From: Paenibacillus cremeus
GTDB lineage: Bacteria > Bacillota > Bacilli > Paenibacillales > NBRC-103111
Assembly: GCF_007786445.1 (NCBI RefSeq)
Contig: NZ_VNJI01000037.1
Coordinates: forward strand, 1-64,000
Reading direction: 5' to 3'
Length of the DNA stretch: 64,000 bases
Shown: piece by piece, positions 25,264-33,857 of the stretch
Numbering within the stretch: position 1 is the first letter of the stretch
Layout of the letters: each line of letters starts with the position of its first letter
Made by a program: the position numbers and the translations under genes
The notes under the pieces: generated by a model
Told to the model about the DNA's origin: nothing
The model's input: the letters and a program-made list of their open reading frames with translations, nothing else
The model's database searches: none

Positions 25264-26373
25264 TTGACGACAACACCACCCAAGAAAAAATCCAAGCCCA
25301 AGCTGCTTGAGCTTGATATTGTGCGAGCTATCGCCATTTTGGCGGTTGTAGCCATTCATTCCACCTCGGATGCGACGGTGGATCTCGCGTTTGGAAGCGG
25401 ATCGCATGCGCTGTATTTGGCCATTAACAAGCTGTGCAATTTTGCCGTGCCGGTGTTTATTATGGTCAGCGGGCTTGTCCTGTTTTACCGTTACGACGGA
25501 GATTGGAGCGGGCGGCAATCGGTGCAGTTTTATTTGCGCAGGGTCAAGCAGGTGCTGTTCCCGTATTTGCTGTGGTCCTTCTTTTACTACATGTACAATC
25601 AATGGATTTATCAGCGGGCTACGCTGCATTTTAACTGGTCGGAGTTCGGTGATCTGCTCCCGTGGGCGGACGCTTCCTACCATCTGTATTTCATGGTCAT
25701 TATCGTGCAGTTTTATTTGCTTTTCCCGATTATGATGTGGCTGTGCGGCTATTCTTGGTTTCGCCGAGGGCTTATATGGGTCGGGCTGCTGATTCAAGCG
25801 GTTTTCTACTCGTACAACCATTGGGTGGAGCCGATCGCTAACATGCCATCCCTGTGCGTGAACTACTTCAGCATGTTTATGCTCGGCGGTTGGATGGGGC
25901 TGAATTACGAGGTTTTCTTCGGGTGGCTGAAAAGGTGGATTGGACTCGTGCTGCCGGTCACGGTGCTTCTCGGGTGCAGCTTTATGCTGCTGTTCGTGCT
26001 GGAGGGACGGCTGCCGTTTATGCTCGAAGGGACATGGTATACGCTGCTGTTTTTTGCCTATGCCGCCTTTGCTTGCATGAGCTTCATCTGGCTTGGCCGG
26101 GTGCTGGTGAACCGCGCTCCGAAGCTGGCCCAAGCGTTCCTGTCGCTCGGCGCCGCTTCCTTCGGCATCTACCTTGTCCATCCGGCGGTACTGACCTATT
26201 GGAAGTCGCACGTGTCCAGCGATGTAGGGGATATTCGTCTGTACCACGCCTATGTCGCTGTCGCTTTTGTGCTGACTCTGTTTGTGCCGTGGCTGCTCGT
26301 CTACGGATACGGCAAATTCATGAAGCTGTTTCGCAAAAAGTCCAAGCCGGCCGCTCTTCCAGGACGCGCCTGA
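25264..26373 (+). CDS. Acyltransferase 3 family membrane protein
   Basis: The 369-residue protein has about ten transmembrane helices and the acyltransferase-3 signature near the N-terminus: LDIVRAIAILAVVAIHSTSD, with the catalytic-type His. Such enzymes O-acetylate or succinylate peptidoglycan, exopolysaccharide or teichoic structures. There is no SGNH domain, so this is the short form. The start is TTG 25264 after AGAGGAAGG. The N-terminal lysine-rich stretch (PPKKKSKPK) precedes the first helix. It stands alone between divergent deoR and a small membrane protein gene 94 bases downstream. Confidence 0.82.
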   Translation: MTTTPPKKKSKPKLLELDIVRAIAILAVVAIHSTSDATVDLAFGSGSHALYLAINKLCNFAVPVFIMVSGLVLFYRYDGDWSGRQSVQFYLRRVKQVLFPYLLWSFFYYMYNQWIYQRATLHFNWSEFGDLLPWADASYHLYFMVIIVQFYLLFPIMMWLCGYSWFRRGLIWVGLLIQAVFYSYNHWVEPIANMPSLCVNYFSMFMLGGWMGLNYEVFFGWLKRWIGLVLPVTVLLGCSFMLLFVLEGRLPFMLEGTWYTLLFFAYAAFACMSFIWLGRVLVNRAPKLAQAFLSLGAASFGIYLVHPAVLTYWKSHVSSDVGDIRLYHAYVAVAFVLTLFVPWLLVYGYGKFMKLFRKKSKPAALPGRA

Positions 26374-26467
26374 TCGTCCCTACGCTCAAGTGCTATTTTG
26401 CAAGTCCTTCTCATACACTGTAGTGTACAAGTTTGCGCGGGTGCGCACGGCTGGGAGGGACACCGAC

Positions 26468-26746
26468 TTGAAAGGGAAAAAAAGCTTGGTTTACATGGGA
26501 CTCGCACTCGGTATGATCATTTACGCGGTGCCGCGGCTTGATTTTGGCGGCGGGCTGTCGCTGCAGTCCGTTTTTGTGGTCGCGTGGATCGGGTTTGCGC
26601 TGCTCGTGGTGGCGGCCCATCTGCATGAGCTGCTGGGTGTCGAGGAAGAAGCGAAGCGGGAGCAGCTGAGGGTGAAGCGTATGCGGCGCTGGCAGCTGGA
26701 ACAGACGGTGCTGGGCAGACGGAAGCTGCTGCAGGTGAAGAAGTAA
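26468..26746 (+). CDS. Small two-helix membrane protein, unknown function
   Basis: The 92-residue protein has two hydrophobic helices (SLVYMGLALGMIIYAVP; LQSVFVVAWIGFALLVVAAHLHELLG) and a strongly basic, Arg/Lys-rich tail (EEAKREQLRVKRMRRWQ). It starts at TTG 26468, with GGGAGGGA seven bases upstream; the frame is open to 26390, but no ribosome site supports a longer form. I do not recognise the family. A terminator follows. Confidence 0.6.
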   Translation: MKGKKSLVYMGLALGMIIYAVPRLDFGGGLSLQSVFVVAWIGFALLVVAAHLHELLGVEEEAKREQLRVKRMRRWQLEQTVLGRRKLLQVKK

Positions 26747-26763
26747 ATCGTTTTGCGTAAAAA

Positions 26764-26809
26764 AAGAGAGTCCGCGGGGCCGTTCACACATCGGCTGGCG
26801 GGCTCTTTT
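26764..26809. terminator. Terminator between convergent small genes
   Basis: The stem AGAGAGTCCGC / GCGGGCTCTTTT has T-runs on both sides and serves the small membrane gene (plus) and possibly the gene ending at 26843 (minus). Confidence 0.7.
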
Positions 26810-26842
26810 GTTTGGGTCATCTCACGTCAGTGGTCGTCCAGG

Positions 26843-27160
26843 TCAAGCGATCAGGGCAATGGTCAGCAATTCGAACAGCACCAGCGGCAAAATCACGTTG
26901 TTATAATAGCTGTACGGGCCGTAAGGCAGCAGCGCCCGGCTGTGTCCCGGCAGCATCTGCAGATAGACGTAATAGGCATCGATATGTACGATGACACCGT
27001 CGTGCGTTTGGCCGTGGATCGTGGTTACCCGCACCTGCTTGTGCATGTGCTCCTTGCAAATCGAATGCAGCCTTTCTTTGCATTTATGCAGCGCTTCGAC
27101 CATATGGGGCTCCTGCTGATAAACCTTTTGCGTCGGTCCCTCGAATGGATTAATGTCCAT
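26843..27160 (-). CDS. Conserved small protein with Sm-like beta segment, unknown function
   Basis: The 105-residue protein has a helical N-terminal half with two Cys (KCKERLHSICKEH), then a segment KQVRVTTIHGQTHDGVIVHIDAYYVYLQML that reads like the G-x-x-x-G-x-V-x-x-D strands of Sm-like or DUF2642-type spore-associated domains. The C-terminus is a hydrophobic helix (YNNVILPLVLFELLTIALIA), possibly a membrane anchor. ACAGGAGG lies 12 bases before ATG 27160. No firm family assignment. It is divergent from ytoI. Confidence 0.55.
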   Translation of the reverse strand: MDINPFEGPTQKVYQQEPHMVEALHKCKERLHSICKEHMHKQVRVTTIHGQTHDGVIVHIDAYYVYLQMLPGHSRALLPYGPYSYYNNVILPLVLFELLTIALIA

Positions 27161-27309
27161 AGTGCAGCCACACCTCCTGTAATGTAGGCAATTTGATACA
27201 TTGTATGCGATGTCCGGCAAATTCTTGTTCTTGGGCTATTCTTTTTCTGGAAAAATCTTTATACTTATAGTACAGACTGGTACAGTTGAATCGGGTGGGG
27301 GGCAAACAG

Positions 27310-28656
27310 ATGCAGGACACGGACACAAGCTTACAGGAAGCGGCGACCAAGCACGAACAAATTATTAAATATATCGAAGGGCTTAAAATCGGCAGCAAAA
27401 TTTCCGTACGCAAAATAGCGGAGAAGCTGGGTGTCAGCGAAGGGACTGCCTACCGTGCGATTAAGGAAGCGGATACACTGGGGCTTGTCGCCACCAAGGA
27501 GCGGGTCGGCACCGTGCGGGTGGAGAAGAAGCTGCGCGATCAGCTCGATAAGCTGACGTTCGCCGAGGTGGTCAACATGGTGGACGGCGAAGTGCTGGGC
27601 GGCCGTGCAGGCCTCGAGAAGACGCTGCACAAGTTTGTGATCGGCGCGATGGAGCAGGAAGCGATGATGCGCTATATCGACCCGGGCAGCCTCCTGATCG
27701 TGGGGAACCGGAGCAAAGCCCACAGCGGGGCGCTGGAGCAAGGCGCAGGCGTGCTTATTACCGGGGGCTTTGGAACGAGCGAAGAGGTCAAGAAGCTCGC
27801 CGACCAGCTGGAGCTGCCGATTATCTCCAGCAGCTATGATACGTTTACGGTCGCTTCGATGATCAACCGCGCCATCTACGACCGGCTGATCAAGAAAAAA
27901 ATATTGCTGATCGAGGACATCGTCCCCAAGCAAATGCAAGTCTTCTCGCTCAAGGTGAATCATACGCTGAAGGATTGGCAGCGGCTGCATGAGGAGACCG
28001 GGCACAGCCGGTTTCCGGTGGTGGATGAATGGAACCGGGTGATCGGAATGATCACCTCGAAGGATTTGATCGGCGCCGAGCCGGACCAGACGATTGACAA
28101 GCGGATGACACGCGGGCCTGTCACGGCGGGGCCAAGCACGTCGGTCGCTTCGGCGGCGCACCTGATGGTGTGGGAGGGCATTGAGCTTTTGCCGATCGTC
28201 GATATGAACCGGAAGGTCGTGGCGGTCATCAGCCGCAAGGACGTCATGAAGGCAATGCAGCATATTCAGCGTCAGCCGCAGCACGGGGAGACATTCGAGG
28301 ATTTGATCTGGTCGGGCTTTAACGAGGTCAAGGATGTGTCCGGACAGATCGTGTTCCGCGGCATCATCACACCGCAGATGACCAATCAGCTGGGGACGAT
28401 GTCTGAGGGCGTGCTGACCGTACTGATGACACAGGCCGCTTACCATGCGGTGCAGGATGTGAAGAAGGGGGACCTGGTGCTCGACAACATGTCGTCGTAT
28501 TTCATCAAGCCGGTACAGATCGACAGCGAGGTCGAGATCCGCGCGAAAATTATCGAGGTCAGCCGCAAATTCGGCAAAATCGATGTCGAGATGTTCCACG
28601 GTGCAGCGCTGGTGGCCAAGGCGATGCTGACGGCGCAGGTCATCGAGCAGGCGTAG
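27310..28656 (+). CDS. ytoI: YtoI: HTH, DRTGG, CBS-pair and hot-dog domain regulator-like protein
   Basis: The 448-residue protein has an N-terminal winged helix (residues about 15-70; KISVRKIAEKLGVSEGTAYRAIKEAD), a DRTGG domain (about 95-200; VLITGGFGTSEEVKKLADQLELPIISSSYDTFTVA), two CBS repeats (about 210-325; GHSRFPVVDEWNRVIGMITSKDLIG and ELLPIVDMNRKVVAVISRKDVM) and a C-terminal thioesterase-type hot-dog domain (about 340-445). This exact order is that of Bacillus YtoI. CBS modules usually bind adenine nucleotides; the regulated genes are unknown. GTGGGGGG before ATG 27310 sets the start. It converges on ytpI, as a neighbour pair known from Bacillus. Confidence 0.9.
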   Translation: MQDTDTSLQEAATKHEQIIKYIEGLKIGSKISVRKIAEKLGVSEGTAYRAIKEADTLGLVATKERVGTVRVEKKLRDQLDKLTFAEVVNMVDGEVLGGRAGLEKTLHKFVIGAMEQEAMMRYIDPGSLLIVGNRSKAHSGALEQGAGVLITGGFGTSEEVKKLADQLELPIISSSYDTFTVASMINRAIYDRLIKKKILLIEDIVPKQMQVFSLKVNHTLKDWQRLHEETGHSRFPVVDEWNRVIGMITSKDLIGAEPDQTIDKRMTRGPVTAGPSTSVASAAHLMVWEGIELLPIVDMNRKVVAVISRKDVMKAMQHIQRQPQHGETFEDLIWSGFNEVKDVSGQIVFRGIITPQMTNQLGTMSEGVLTVLMTQAAYHAVQDVKKGDLVLDNMSSYFIKPVQIDSEVEIRAKIIEVSRKFGKIDVEMFHGAALVAKAMLTAQVIEQA

Positions 28657-28665
28657 AGGCGGTTA

Positions 28666-28796
28666 GAGGAACGGAGTTCCGTTATTGGGCAAAAATAAAG
28701 GCCCCGCTTTAAAGTAGCGGAACCTAGGATGGGGCGATTTTAACACCACGGGCAGGAAAAACCGACGAATAACGGAATCCAGTTCCCCTATTGTCC
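28666..28796. repeat. Palindromic MITE-like intergenic element, copy 2
   Basis: The left end reads GAGGAACGGAGTTCCGTTATT and the right end, on the opposite strand, GGGGAACTGGATTCCGTTATT, so the two ends are inverted copies of the motif seen at 2791-2980. The centre holds a GC-rich imperfect hairpin (GGCCCCGC / GCGGAACC and GGGGCG) that could end ytoI transcription. The right end touches the 3' end of ytpI. Confidence 0.6.
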
Positions 28797-29081
28797 CAGT
28801 CGGCTAAAATGACTATGATTGCGGATCCCGGCAAACAGGTTGAACAGCCCCAAGAGCAGACAGATCGTTCCGAAAATGCGCCGAGTGACCGAATCGGTGA
28901 AAAAGAACAGCTGAGTAATCGCAATGATGACGAGCATTATGCCCATGGCCATGTTCATGCGGGAGGCATAGAGTCCCCGCAGCTTTGGGTCCCGTTCCCG
29001 GCGGTAACGGAAGCTGTAGAACACAGTTATGAATAACGTAACGACAATGAGTGCGCTGAGCACGATCTGAATTGTTTGCAT
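28788..29081 (-). CDS. ytpI: YtpI-like membrane protein
   Basis: The 97-residue protein has three hydrophobic helices (IQIVLSALIVVTLFITVFYSF; MAMGIMLVIIAITQLFFF; IFGTICLLLGLFNLFAGI) separated by basic loops (RYRRERDPKLRGLYASRMN), the pattern of the YtpI family. It is next to ytoI, as in Bacillus. The open frame extends to 29156 but lacks a ribosome site; ATG 29081 has only a distant GAAGGA, so the start is less certain than the family. Function unknown. Confidence 0.75.
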   Translation of the reverse strand: MQTIQIVLSALIVVTLFITVFYSFRYRRERDPKLRGLYASRMNMAMGIMLVIIAITQLFFFTDSVTRRIFGTICLLLGLFNLFAGIRNHSHFSRLGQ

Positions 29082-29211
29082 ACGGAAGCAAGCACATCCT
29101 TCTAGGACAAAGTCGCCTCCCGATCCGACAGGGACGTCGGCATCCAAGGGCATCATCTGTTTACTTTAGCGATTTTTCCCCAGAAAATCAATCTTCCTCC
29201 ATATGAAACGG

Positions 29212-29721
29212 CTACGATACCGGGAGACGCTTCCACTCCTTGACCGTCACCCATATTTTCAGCTCCGTTTGGGTGACAACCATCCATTTGACATTTTGCA
29301 CGATATAATCTTTGTCCATGACGCCGAGGTACGGCTTTTGCACCAAGATTTGTTCGTAAACGTCTGGGTTCTCGGCAAAATTGCTGATTTTCCGCCCGAT
29401 GACGACCTTGCGCAGATCAGTGTGAATGCGCCGCTTCAGCTCCGCCTCGGCGAGCTTGTCCAGCACGGTGTGATCGGCGCCCTCCACATAGATATTCAGC
29501 AGATTGATCGTGCTTTGCTGGTTTTTACTTTTTTTGAGGTCGCTGATCTCGTCCGCCTGCTTGTTGTTTTCGGTGCGCAGCAGGTGATTTTGCTCGATCA
29601 TGAAGCTGAGCTGCTGATGATAAATGCTCATGAACAGGGCGGCGCCGATGACCATCCCTGCAATGACCAGACCGACATAACGCAGCACGCTGCCGGTCTG
29701 CTCGGCCTTCTCAGGCGGCAT
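29212..29721 (-). CDS. ytrI: Sporulation membrane protein YtrI
   Basis: The 169-residue protein has one transmembrane helix (residues about 14-36; VLRYVGLVIAGMVIGAALFMSIY), then a coiled-coil-like helix (LLRTENNKQADEISDLKKSK) and an alpha/beta C-terminal domain (ELKRRIHTDLRKVVIGRKIS, then VVTQTELKIWVTVKEWKRL). YtrI is needed for efficient sporulation in Bacillus subtilis. AAAGGAGGG before ATG 29721 sets the start, and this ATG shares its A with the ytrH stop (TGATG), so the two are translationally coupled. Confidence 0.9.
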   Translation of the reverse strand: MPPEKAEQTGSVLRYVGLVIAGMVIGAALFMSIYHQQLSFMIEQNHLLRTENNKQADEISDLKKSKNQQSTINLLNIYVEGADHTVLDKLAEAELKRRIHTDLRKVVIGRKISNFAENPDVYEQILVQKPYLGVMDKDYIVQNVKWMVVTQTELKIWVTVKEWKRLPVS

Positions 29722-30053
29722 CAACCGTTGCTCCCTCCTTTGCAAATCCACTGGATGAGCGTCGATCCCACATGAGCTCCTGTGAATGCGCAGACGATGT
29801 ACATAATTTGCTTGATGGCTGGCGAGATATGGCCTTCAATAAAGTTCGTCTCGATCGCCCGGATCGGATCGATGGTTCCGCCGATGGCCGCGACCAAGGC
29901 CCATATTTTGATCTGCTCCGCCACGCTGGCCATGCGCCATGCCGGAGGCTCCAGCGTCAGCACGGCGCAGATGCCGGCCAGCATAGTCCCGCCCAGCACC
30001 ACACCGAACGCCACCAGGAAATCGAGCAAGCATTTGGATATAAAGGATGCCAC
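29721..30053 (-). CDS. ytrH: Sporulation membrane protein YtrH
   Basis: The 110-residue integral membrane protein has about three helices (CLLDFLVAFGVVLGGTMLAGICAVL; WALVAAIGGTIDPI; IKQIMYIVCAFTGAHVGSTLI). The opening ASFISKCLLDFLVAFGVVLGG is the family signature. In Bacillus it is a sigma-E-dependent sporulation gene. It starts at GTG 30053 with GAAGGAGG seven bases upstream. It is divergent from dnaE, with a sigma-E-like promoter between them. Confidence 0.9.
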   Translation of the reverse strand: MASFISKCLLDFLVAFGVVLGGTMLAGICAVLTLEPPAWRMASVAEQIKIWALVAAIGGTIDPIRAIETNFIEGHISPAIKQIMYIVCAFTGAHVGSTLIQWICKGGSNG

Positions 30054-30095
30054 CTCTTGTCCTCCTTCCGCTTTCAAACAAGCTGTCCTCTTTCT

Positions 30096-30124
30096 ACTCT
30101 ATGGCACACCTGTTCGCATTATGC
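30096..30124 (-). promoter_or_regulatory. Sigma-E-like promoter of ytrH-ytrI
   Basis: Minus-strand reading gives GCATAAT (30124-30118), 14 bases, CATAGAGT (30103-30096). This matches 6 of 7 and 6 of 8 positions of the sigma-E pattern KMATATT-N14-CATACAHT and agrees with known sigma-E control of ytrHI in Bacillus. Confidence 0.6.
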
Positions 30125-30170
30125 TAAAATATTATGAAAAAGCGATTATTACCTGGAAGGGGGCGGCCGG

Positions 30171-33100
30171 ATGAGCGGCTTTGTCCATTTGCACGTCCAC
30201 AGCGAGTACAGCCTTCTCGACGGCGCCGCACGGATCGACGATTTGGTCGGACAGGCAGCGAAGCTCGGGATGAAGGAGCTGGCGCTTACGGATCACGGCG
30301 TCATGTACGGCGCGATTCCTTTTTATAAAGCATGCAAGAGTCACGGCATTAAGCCGATTATCGGTTGTGAGGTTTACTATACGGCAGGGTCGCTTCGGAC
30401 GAAGGGGAACCGGCAGGAGCAGCCGATCTATCATTTGCTGCTGCTGGCGAAGAATATGACCGGCTACCAGAATTTGATGAAGCTCGTCTCCATCGCGCAT
30501 CTGGAGGGCTATCATTATAAGCCGCGCATCGACTTAGAGCATTTGCAGCGGTATTCGGAGGGCCTCATCTGCACAAGCTCGTGCCTCGGCAGCGAGGTGT
30601 CCCAGCATTTGCTGCACGGGCGGTATGACGAGGCGAAGGCGGCGGCGGAGCGGTACCGGGATATTTTCGGCGACGACTTCTACCTGGAGCTGCAGGATCA
30701 CGGCCTGGCGGAGCAAAAGAAGGTGCTGCAGCTGATGCTGCGGCTGAGCAAGGATACGGGGATCCGGCTCGTAGCTACGAACGACGTGCATTACGTCCGG
30801 GAGCCCGATCATGCGGTGCAGGACATTCTCATTTGCATCGGAACGGGGAAAACGGTAGAGGACGAGGAGCGGCTAAAGTTTCATTCTTCGCAGCTGTATT
30901 TGAAGAGTGAGAGCGAGATGGCGCGCTTGTTTCCGCATGTGCCGGAGGCGATGGCGAACACGGTGGCGATCGCGGAGCAGTGTAATTTGGAGCTCGAATT
31001 CGGACGCTCCATCCTGCCGCAGTTCGAGCCGATTCCTGAAGGGCTGACCTCGGGCGAATATCTTGCCGAGTTGTGCCAGGAAGGGCTGAAGGCAAGATAT
31101 GCGGCGCTTGAAACCTGGCAGGACGAGGCTTGGCGGGCAAACGTGCTTCAGCGTCTCGACTACGAACTGTCGGTCATTGAGCGGATGGGCTACTCCGATT
31201 ATTTTTTGATTGTGTGGGACTTTATCCGCTACTCGCATGAGCAGGGCATCGTGACCGGACCGGGGCGGGGCTCGTCGGCGGGAAGCTTGGTAGCGTACGT
31301 GCTGCGGATTACCGATGTGGATCCGATCAAGTATAACCTGCTCTTCGAGCGGTTTTTGAACCCGGAGCGGGTGTCGATGCCCGATATCGATATTGACTTC
31401 AGCGATTTGCGGCGTGACGAGGTCATCGATTATGTCGTCGGCAAATATGGCCGGGACCGGGTCGCCCAAATCATCACCTTCGGGACTATGGCCGCGAAGG
31501 CGGCGGTGCGCGATGTGGGCCGGGTGCTGAACATGCCGTACAACGAGGTCGATCGGGCGGCGAAGCTGATTCCGCATCAGCTTGGCATGACGCTGTCTGA
31601 AGCGCTGGTGGCGAGCCCCGAGCTGAAGGCGCTGGCCGCCAGCCAGCCGAAGACTGCGGAGCTGCTGGAGATCGCGATGAAGGTGGAGGGCATGCCGCGC
31701 CATGCCTCCACGCATGCGGCGGGTGTCATCATCTCGCGCGAGCCGCTGACGCAGTACGTGCCGCTGCAGGAAGGGACGGAGCAGACGGCGCTGACGCAGT
31801 ATCCGATGGAGCATCTGGAGGCGATCGGCCTTCTCAAGATGGATTTTCTCGGACTGCGCACGCTTTCCATTATTGAGCGCACGCTGCAATGGATTCGCGA
31901 GCAGACCGGCGAGTCGCTGGATTGGACGCAGATCTCCAAGGACGATCCGGCGACGTACGAATTGCTCAGCAAGGGTGACACGACGGGCATCTTTCAGCTC
32001 GAGTCGGCGGGAGTGCGGCGGGTGCTAAAGGAGCTGCGGCCGTCCGAATTCGAAGACATTATTTCGGTGCTCGCGCTGTACCGGCCGGGCCCGATGGAAT
32101 TTATCCCAAAATATATCGGGTACAAGCACGGCCTAGAGCAGGTGGAGTATCCGCATCCGGCGCTGGAGCCGATTCTGCGGGATACGTACGGCATTATCGT
32201 ATACCAGGAGCAGATCATGCAGATCGCCTCGCTGATGGCGGGCTTCAATCTCGGCGAAGCGGACCTGCTGCGCCGGGCGGTCAGCAAGAAGAAGCGGGAG
32301 GTGCTCGATGAGGAGCGCACCCACTTCGTACGGGGCAGCATGAGCCAAGGCTACAGCGAGAAGGATGCGAACCGCGTCTACGATATGATCGTCCGTTTCG
32401 CCGATTATGGCTTCCCGCGGGCGCATGCGACGGCTTACGGGGTGCTGGCGTTCCAGACCGCTTATTTGAAGGCGCATTATCCGGTGCTGTTTATGGCCTC
32501 GATGCTGACGGCGGTTATGGGGAGCCACCACAAGGTGGCGGAATATGTCGACGAATGCCGCCGGATGGGCATCGACGTACTGCCTCCTGACGTGAACGAG
32601 AGCGGGTTCCTGTTCACGCCGGTAGCTCATTCATCGGAGGAACGCAGAGGCGCCATCCGCTTCGGGCTGGCAGCGATCAAGAACGTTGGCACACACGCGA
32701 TCGAGTCGATCATTGCGGAGCGCCGCACTGGACCATATGCGAGCCTGATCGATCTGTGCCGCCGAGTGGATCTGCGCGTGTGTAACAAGCGCGTGATGGA
32801 GTCGCTCATCCAGGGCGGCGCCGTCGATTCGCTGCCGGGCCACCGCTCTCAGCAGCTGGCGATGCTGGAGGGCGCGGTCGAGGCCGCGGTGAAGTGGCGC
32901 AAGGACCGCGAGGATTTGCAGCTGGTGCTCGACGGCTTTGGCTTTGAGGAGGAGGCGAACTGGGAGGTCGAATACCCCGAGATCCCGCCGTTCACCCTCA
33001 CACAGAAGCTGGATTTAGAGCGGGAGCTGCTCGGGCTGTACATCTCGGGCAGTCCGATGGACGATTTCGAGCCTGTGATGCGCAAGCTGGAGATCGATCC

Positions 33101-33812
33101 GCTGCATCAGCTGCAGGAGTATCCGGATGGCAGCGAGGTCATGGTCGCCGGTCTTGTTTTGTCGAACAAGACGATCGTGACCAAGAAGGGGCAGCCGATG
33201 GCCTTCATGGAGCTGGAGGATCGTGTCGGAAAAGCGGAGGTCGTGCTGTTTCCCGAGGTGTGGAAGAAATTCGCGCCGCTCGTGCAGAAGGGCAAGCCGG
33301 TGCTTGTACTTGCGAAGCTGCAGCTGGGCGACGAGGACTACAAGCTGCTAGCCGATCAGCTGCTCGCGCTGAGCGATCCGCAGCTGGAGCTGAAGGCGGT
33401 GAAGGGCGCGAGCCCGCAGAGCGGCAAGCCAGGCGCCGCCCGTAGCGGAGCGCCGTCGCAGCCGGCGCAGCGCACGGGAGCGGCGACGAGGCCGCCTGCC
33501 GGGGTAGCCGCTGCAGCTGCCGCCAGGAGCCCGCAGCCGCGACCGGCTGCCGCGGGCACGGTGCCCCGGCCTGCCGGCGCCGCCGTGCAGCGCGTATATA
33601 TGAAGATTTCCCCTTCGCACGAGGAGCCCTCGGTGCTCGCGGAGCTGAAGCAGCTGATCACGAAGCACAGCGGCCCGCTGCCGGTCGTGCTCTATTACGA
33701 GAAGACGCAGAAGTCGCTCGGATTGAGCGATCAATATAAAGTAAAGCCATCACCCGATCTGTTTCAACAAATTGAGCAATTGCTCGGCAAAGAAACCGTA
33801 AAGGTGAAATAA
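30171..33812 (+). CDS. dnaE: DNA polymerase III alpha subunit DnaE
   Basis: The 1213-residue replicative polymerase is of the DnaE type, which in Firmicutes extends primers before handing over to PolC. The PHP domain is N-terminal (HVHSEYSLLDGAARI). Catalytic aspartates lie in PDIDIDFSD (about 403-409) and KMDFLGLRTL (about 556). Helix-hairpin-helix and OB-fold domains follow (VMVAGLVLSNKTIVTKKGQPMAFMELED, about 986-1060). An Ala/Pro/Gly-rich low-complexity linker (about 1076-1142) then leads to a C-terminal domain (VYMKISPSHEE, GPLPVVLYYE, PSPDLFQQIEQLLG). Bacillus subtilis DnaE is about 100 residues shorter. AAGGGGGCGG precedes the ATG. Expressed divergently from ytrHI. Confidence 0.97.
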   Translation: MSGFVHLHVHSEYSLLDGAARIDDLVGQAAKLGMKELALTDHGVMYGAIPFYKACKSHGIKPIIGCEVYYTAGSLRTKGNRQEQPIYHLLLLAKNMTGYQNLMKLVSIAHLEGYHYKPRIDLEHLQRYSEGLICTSSCLGSEVSQHLLHGRYDEAKAAAERYRDIFGDDFYLELQDHGLAEQKKVLQLMLRLSKDTGIRLVATNDVHYVREPDHAVQDILICIGTGKTVEDEERLKFHSSQLYLKSESEMARLFPHVPEAMANTVAIAEQCNLELEFGRSILPQFEPIPEGLTSGEYLAELCQEGLKARYAALETWQDEAWRANVLQRLDYELSVIERMGYSDYFLIVWDFIRYSHEQGIVTGPGRGSSAGSLVAYVLRITDVDPIKYNLLFERFLNPERVSMPDIDIDFSDLRRDEVIDYVVGKYGRDRVAQIITFGTMAAKAAVRDVGRVLNMPYNEVDRAAKLIPHQLGMTLSEALVASPELKALAASQPKTAELLEIAMKVEGMPRHASTHAAGVIISREPLTQYVPLQEGTEQTALTQYPMEHLEAIGLLKMDFLGLRTLSIIERTLQWIREQTGESLDWTQISKDDPATYELLSKGDTTGIFQLESAGVRRVLKELRPSEFEDIISVLALYRPGPMEFIPKYIGYKHGLEQVEYPHPALEPILRDTYGIIVYQEQIMQIASLMAGFNLGEADLLRRAVSKKKREVLDEERTHFVRGSMSQGYSEKDANRVYDMIVRFADYGFPRAHATAYGVLAFQTAYLKAHYPVLFMASMLTAVMGSHHKVAEYVDECRRMGIDVLPPDVNESGFLFTPVAHSSEERRGAIRFGLAAIKNVGTHAIESIIAERRTGPYASLIDLCRRVDLRVCNKRVMESLIQGGAVDSLPGHRSQQLAMLEGAVEAAVKWRKDREDLQLVLDGFGFEEEANWEVEYPEIPPFTLTQKLDLERELLGLYISGSPMDDFEPVMRKLEIDPLHQLQEYPDGSEVMVAGLVLSNKTIVTKKGQPMAFMELEDRVGKAEVVLFPEVWKKFAPLVQKGKPVLVLAKLQLGDEDYKLLADQLLALSDPQLELKAVKGASPQSGKPGAARSGAPSQPAQRTGAATRPPAGVAAAAAARSPQPRPAAAGTVPRPAGAAVQRVYMKISPSHEEPSVLAELKQLITKHSGPLPVVLYYEKTQKSLGLSDQYKVKPSPDLFQQIEQLLGKETVKVK

Positions 33813-33857
33813 AATCCGCCTCCCCCGCATACATTTAGTAATCCACCACGAAATCGC

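Noticed and set aside
27331-28599. A 422-codon His/Arg-rich frame antisense to ytoI
   Set aside because: Composition typical of reversed GC-rich coding sequence; the forward gene has four recognisable domains.
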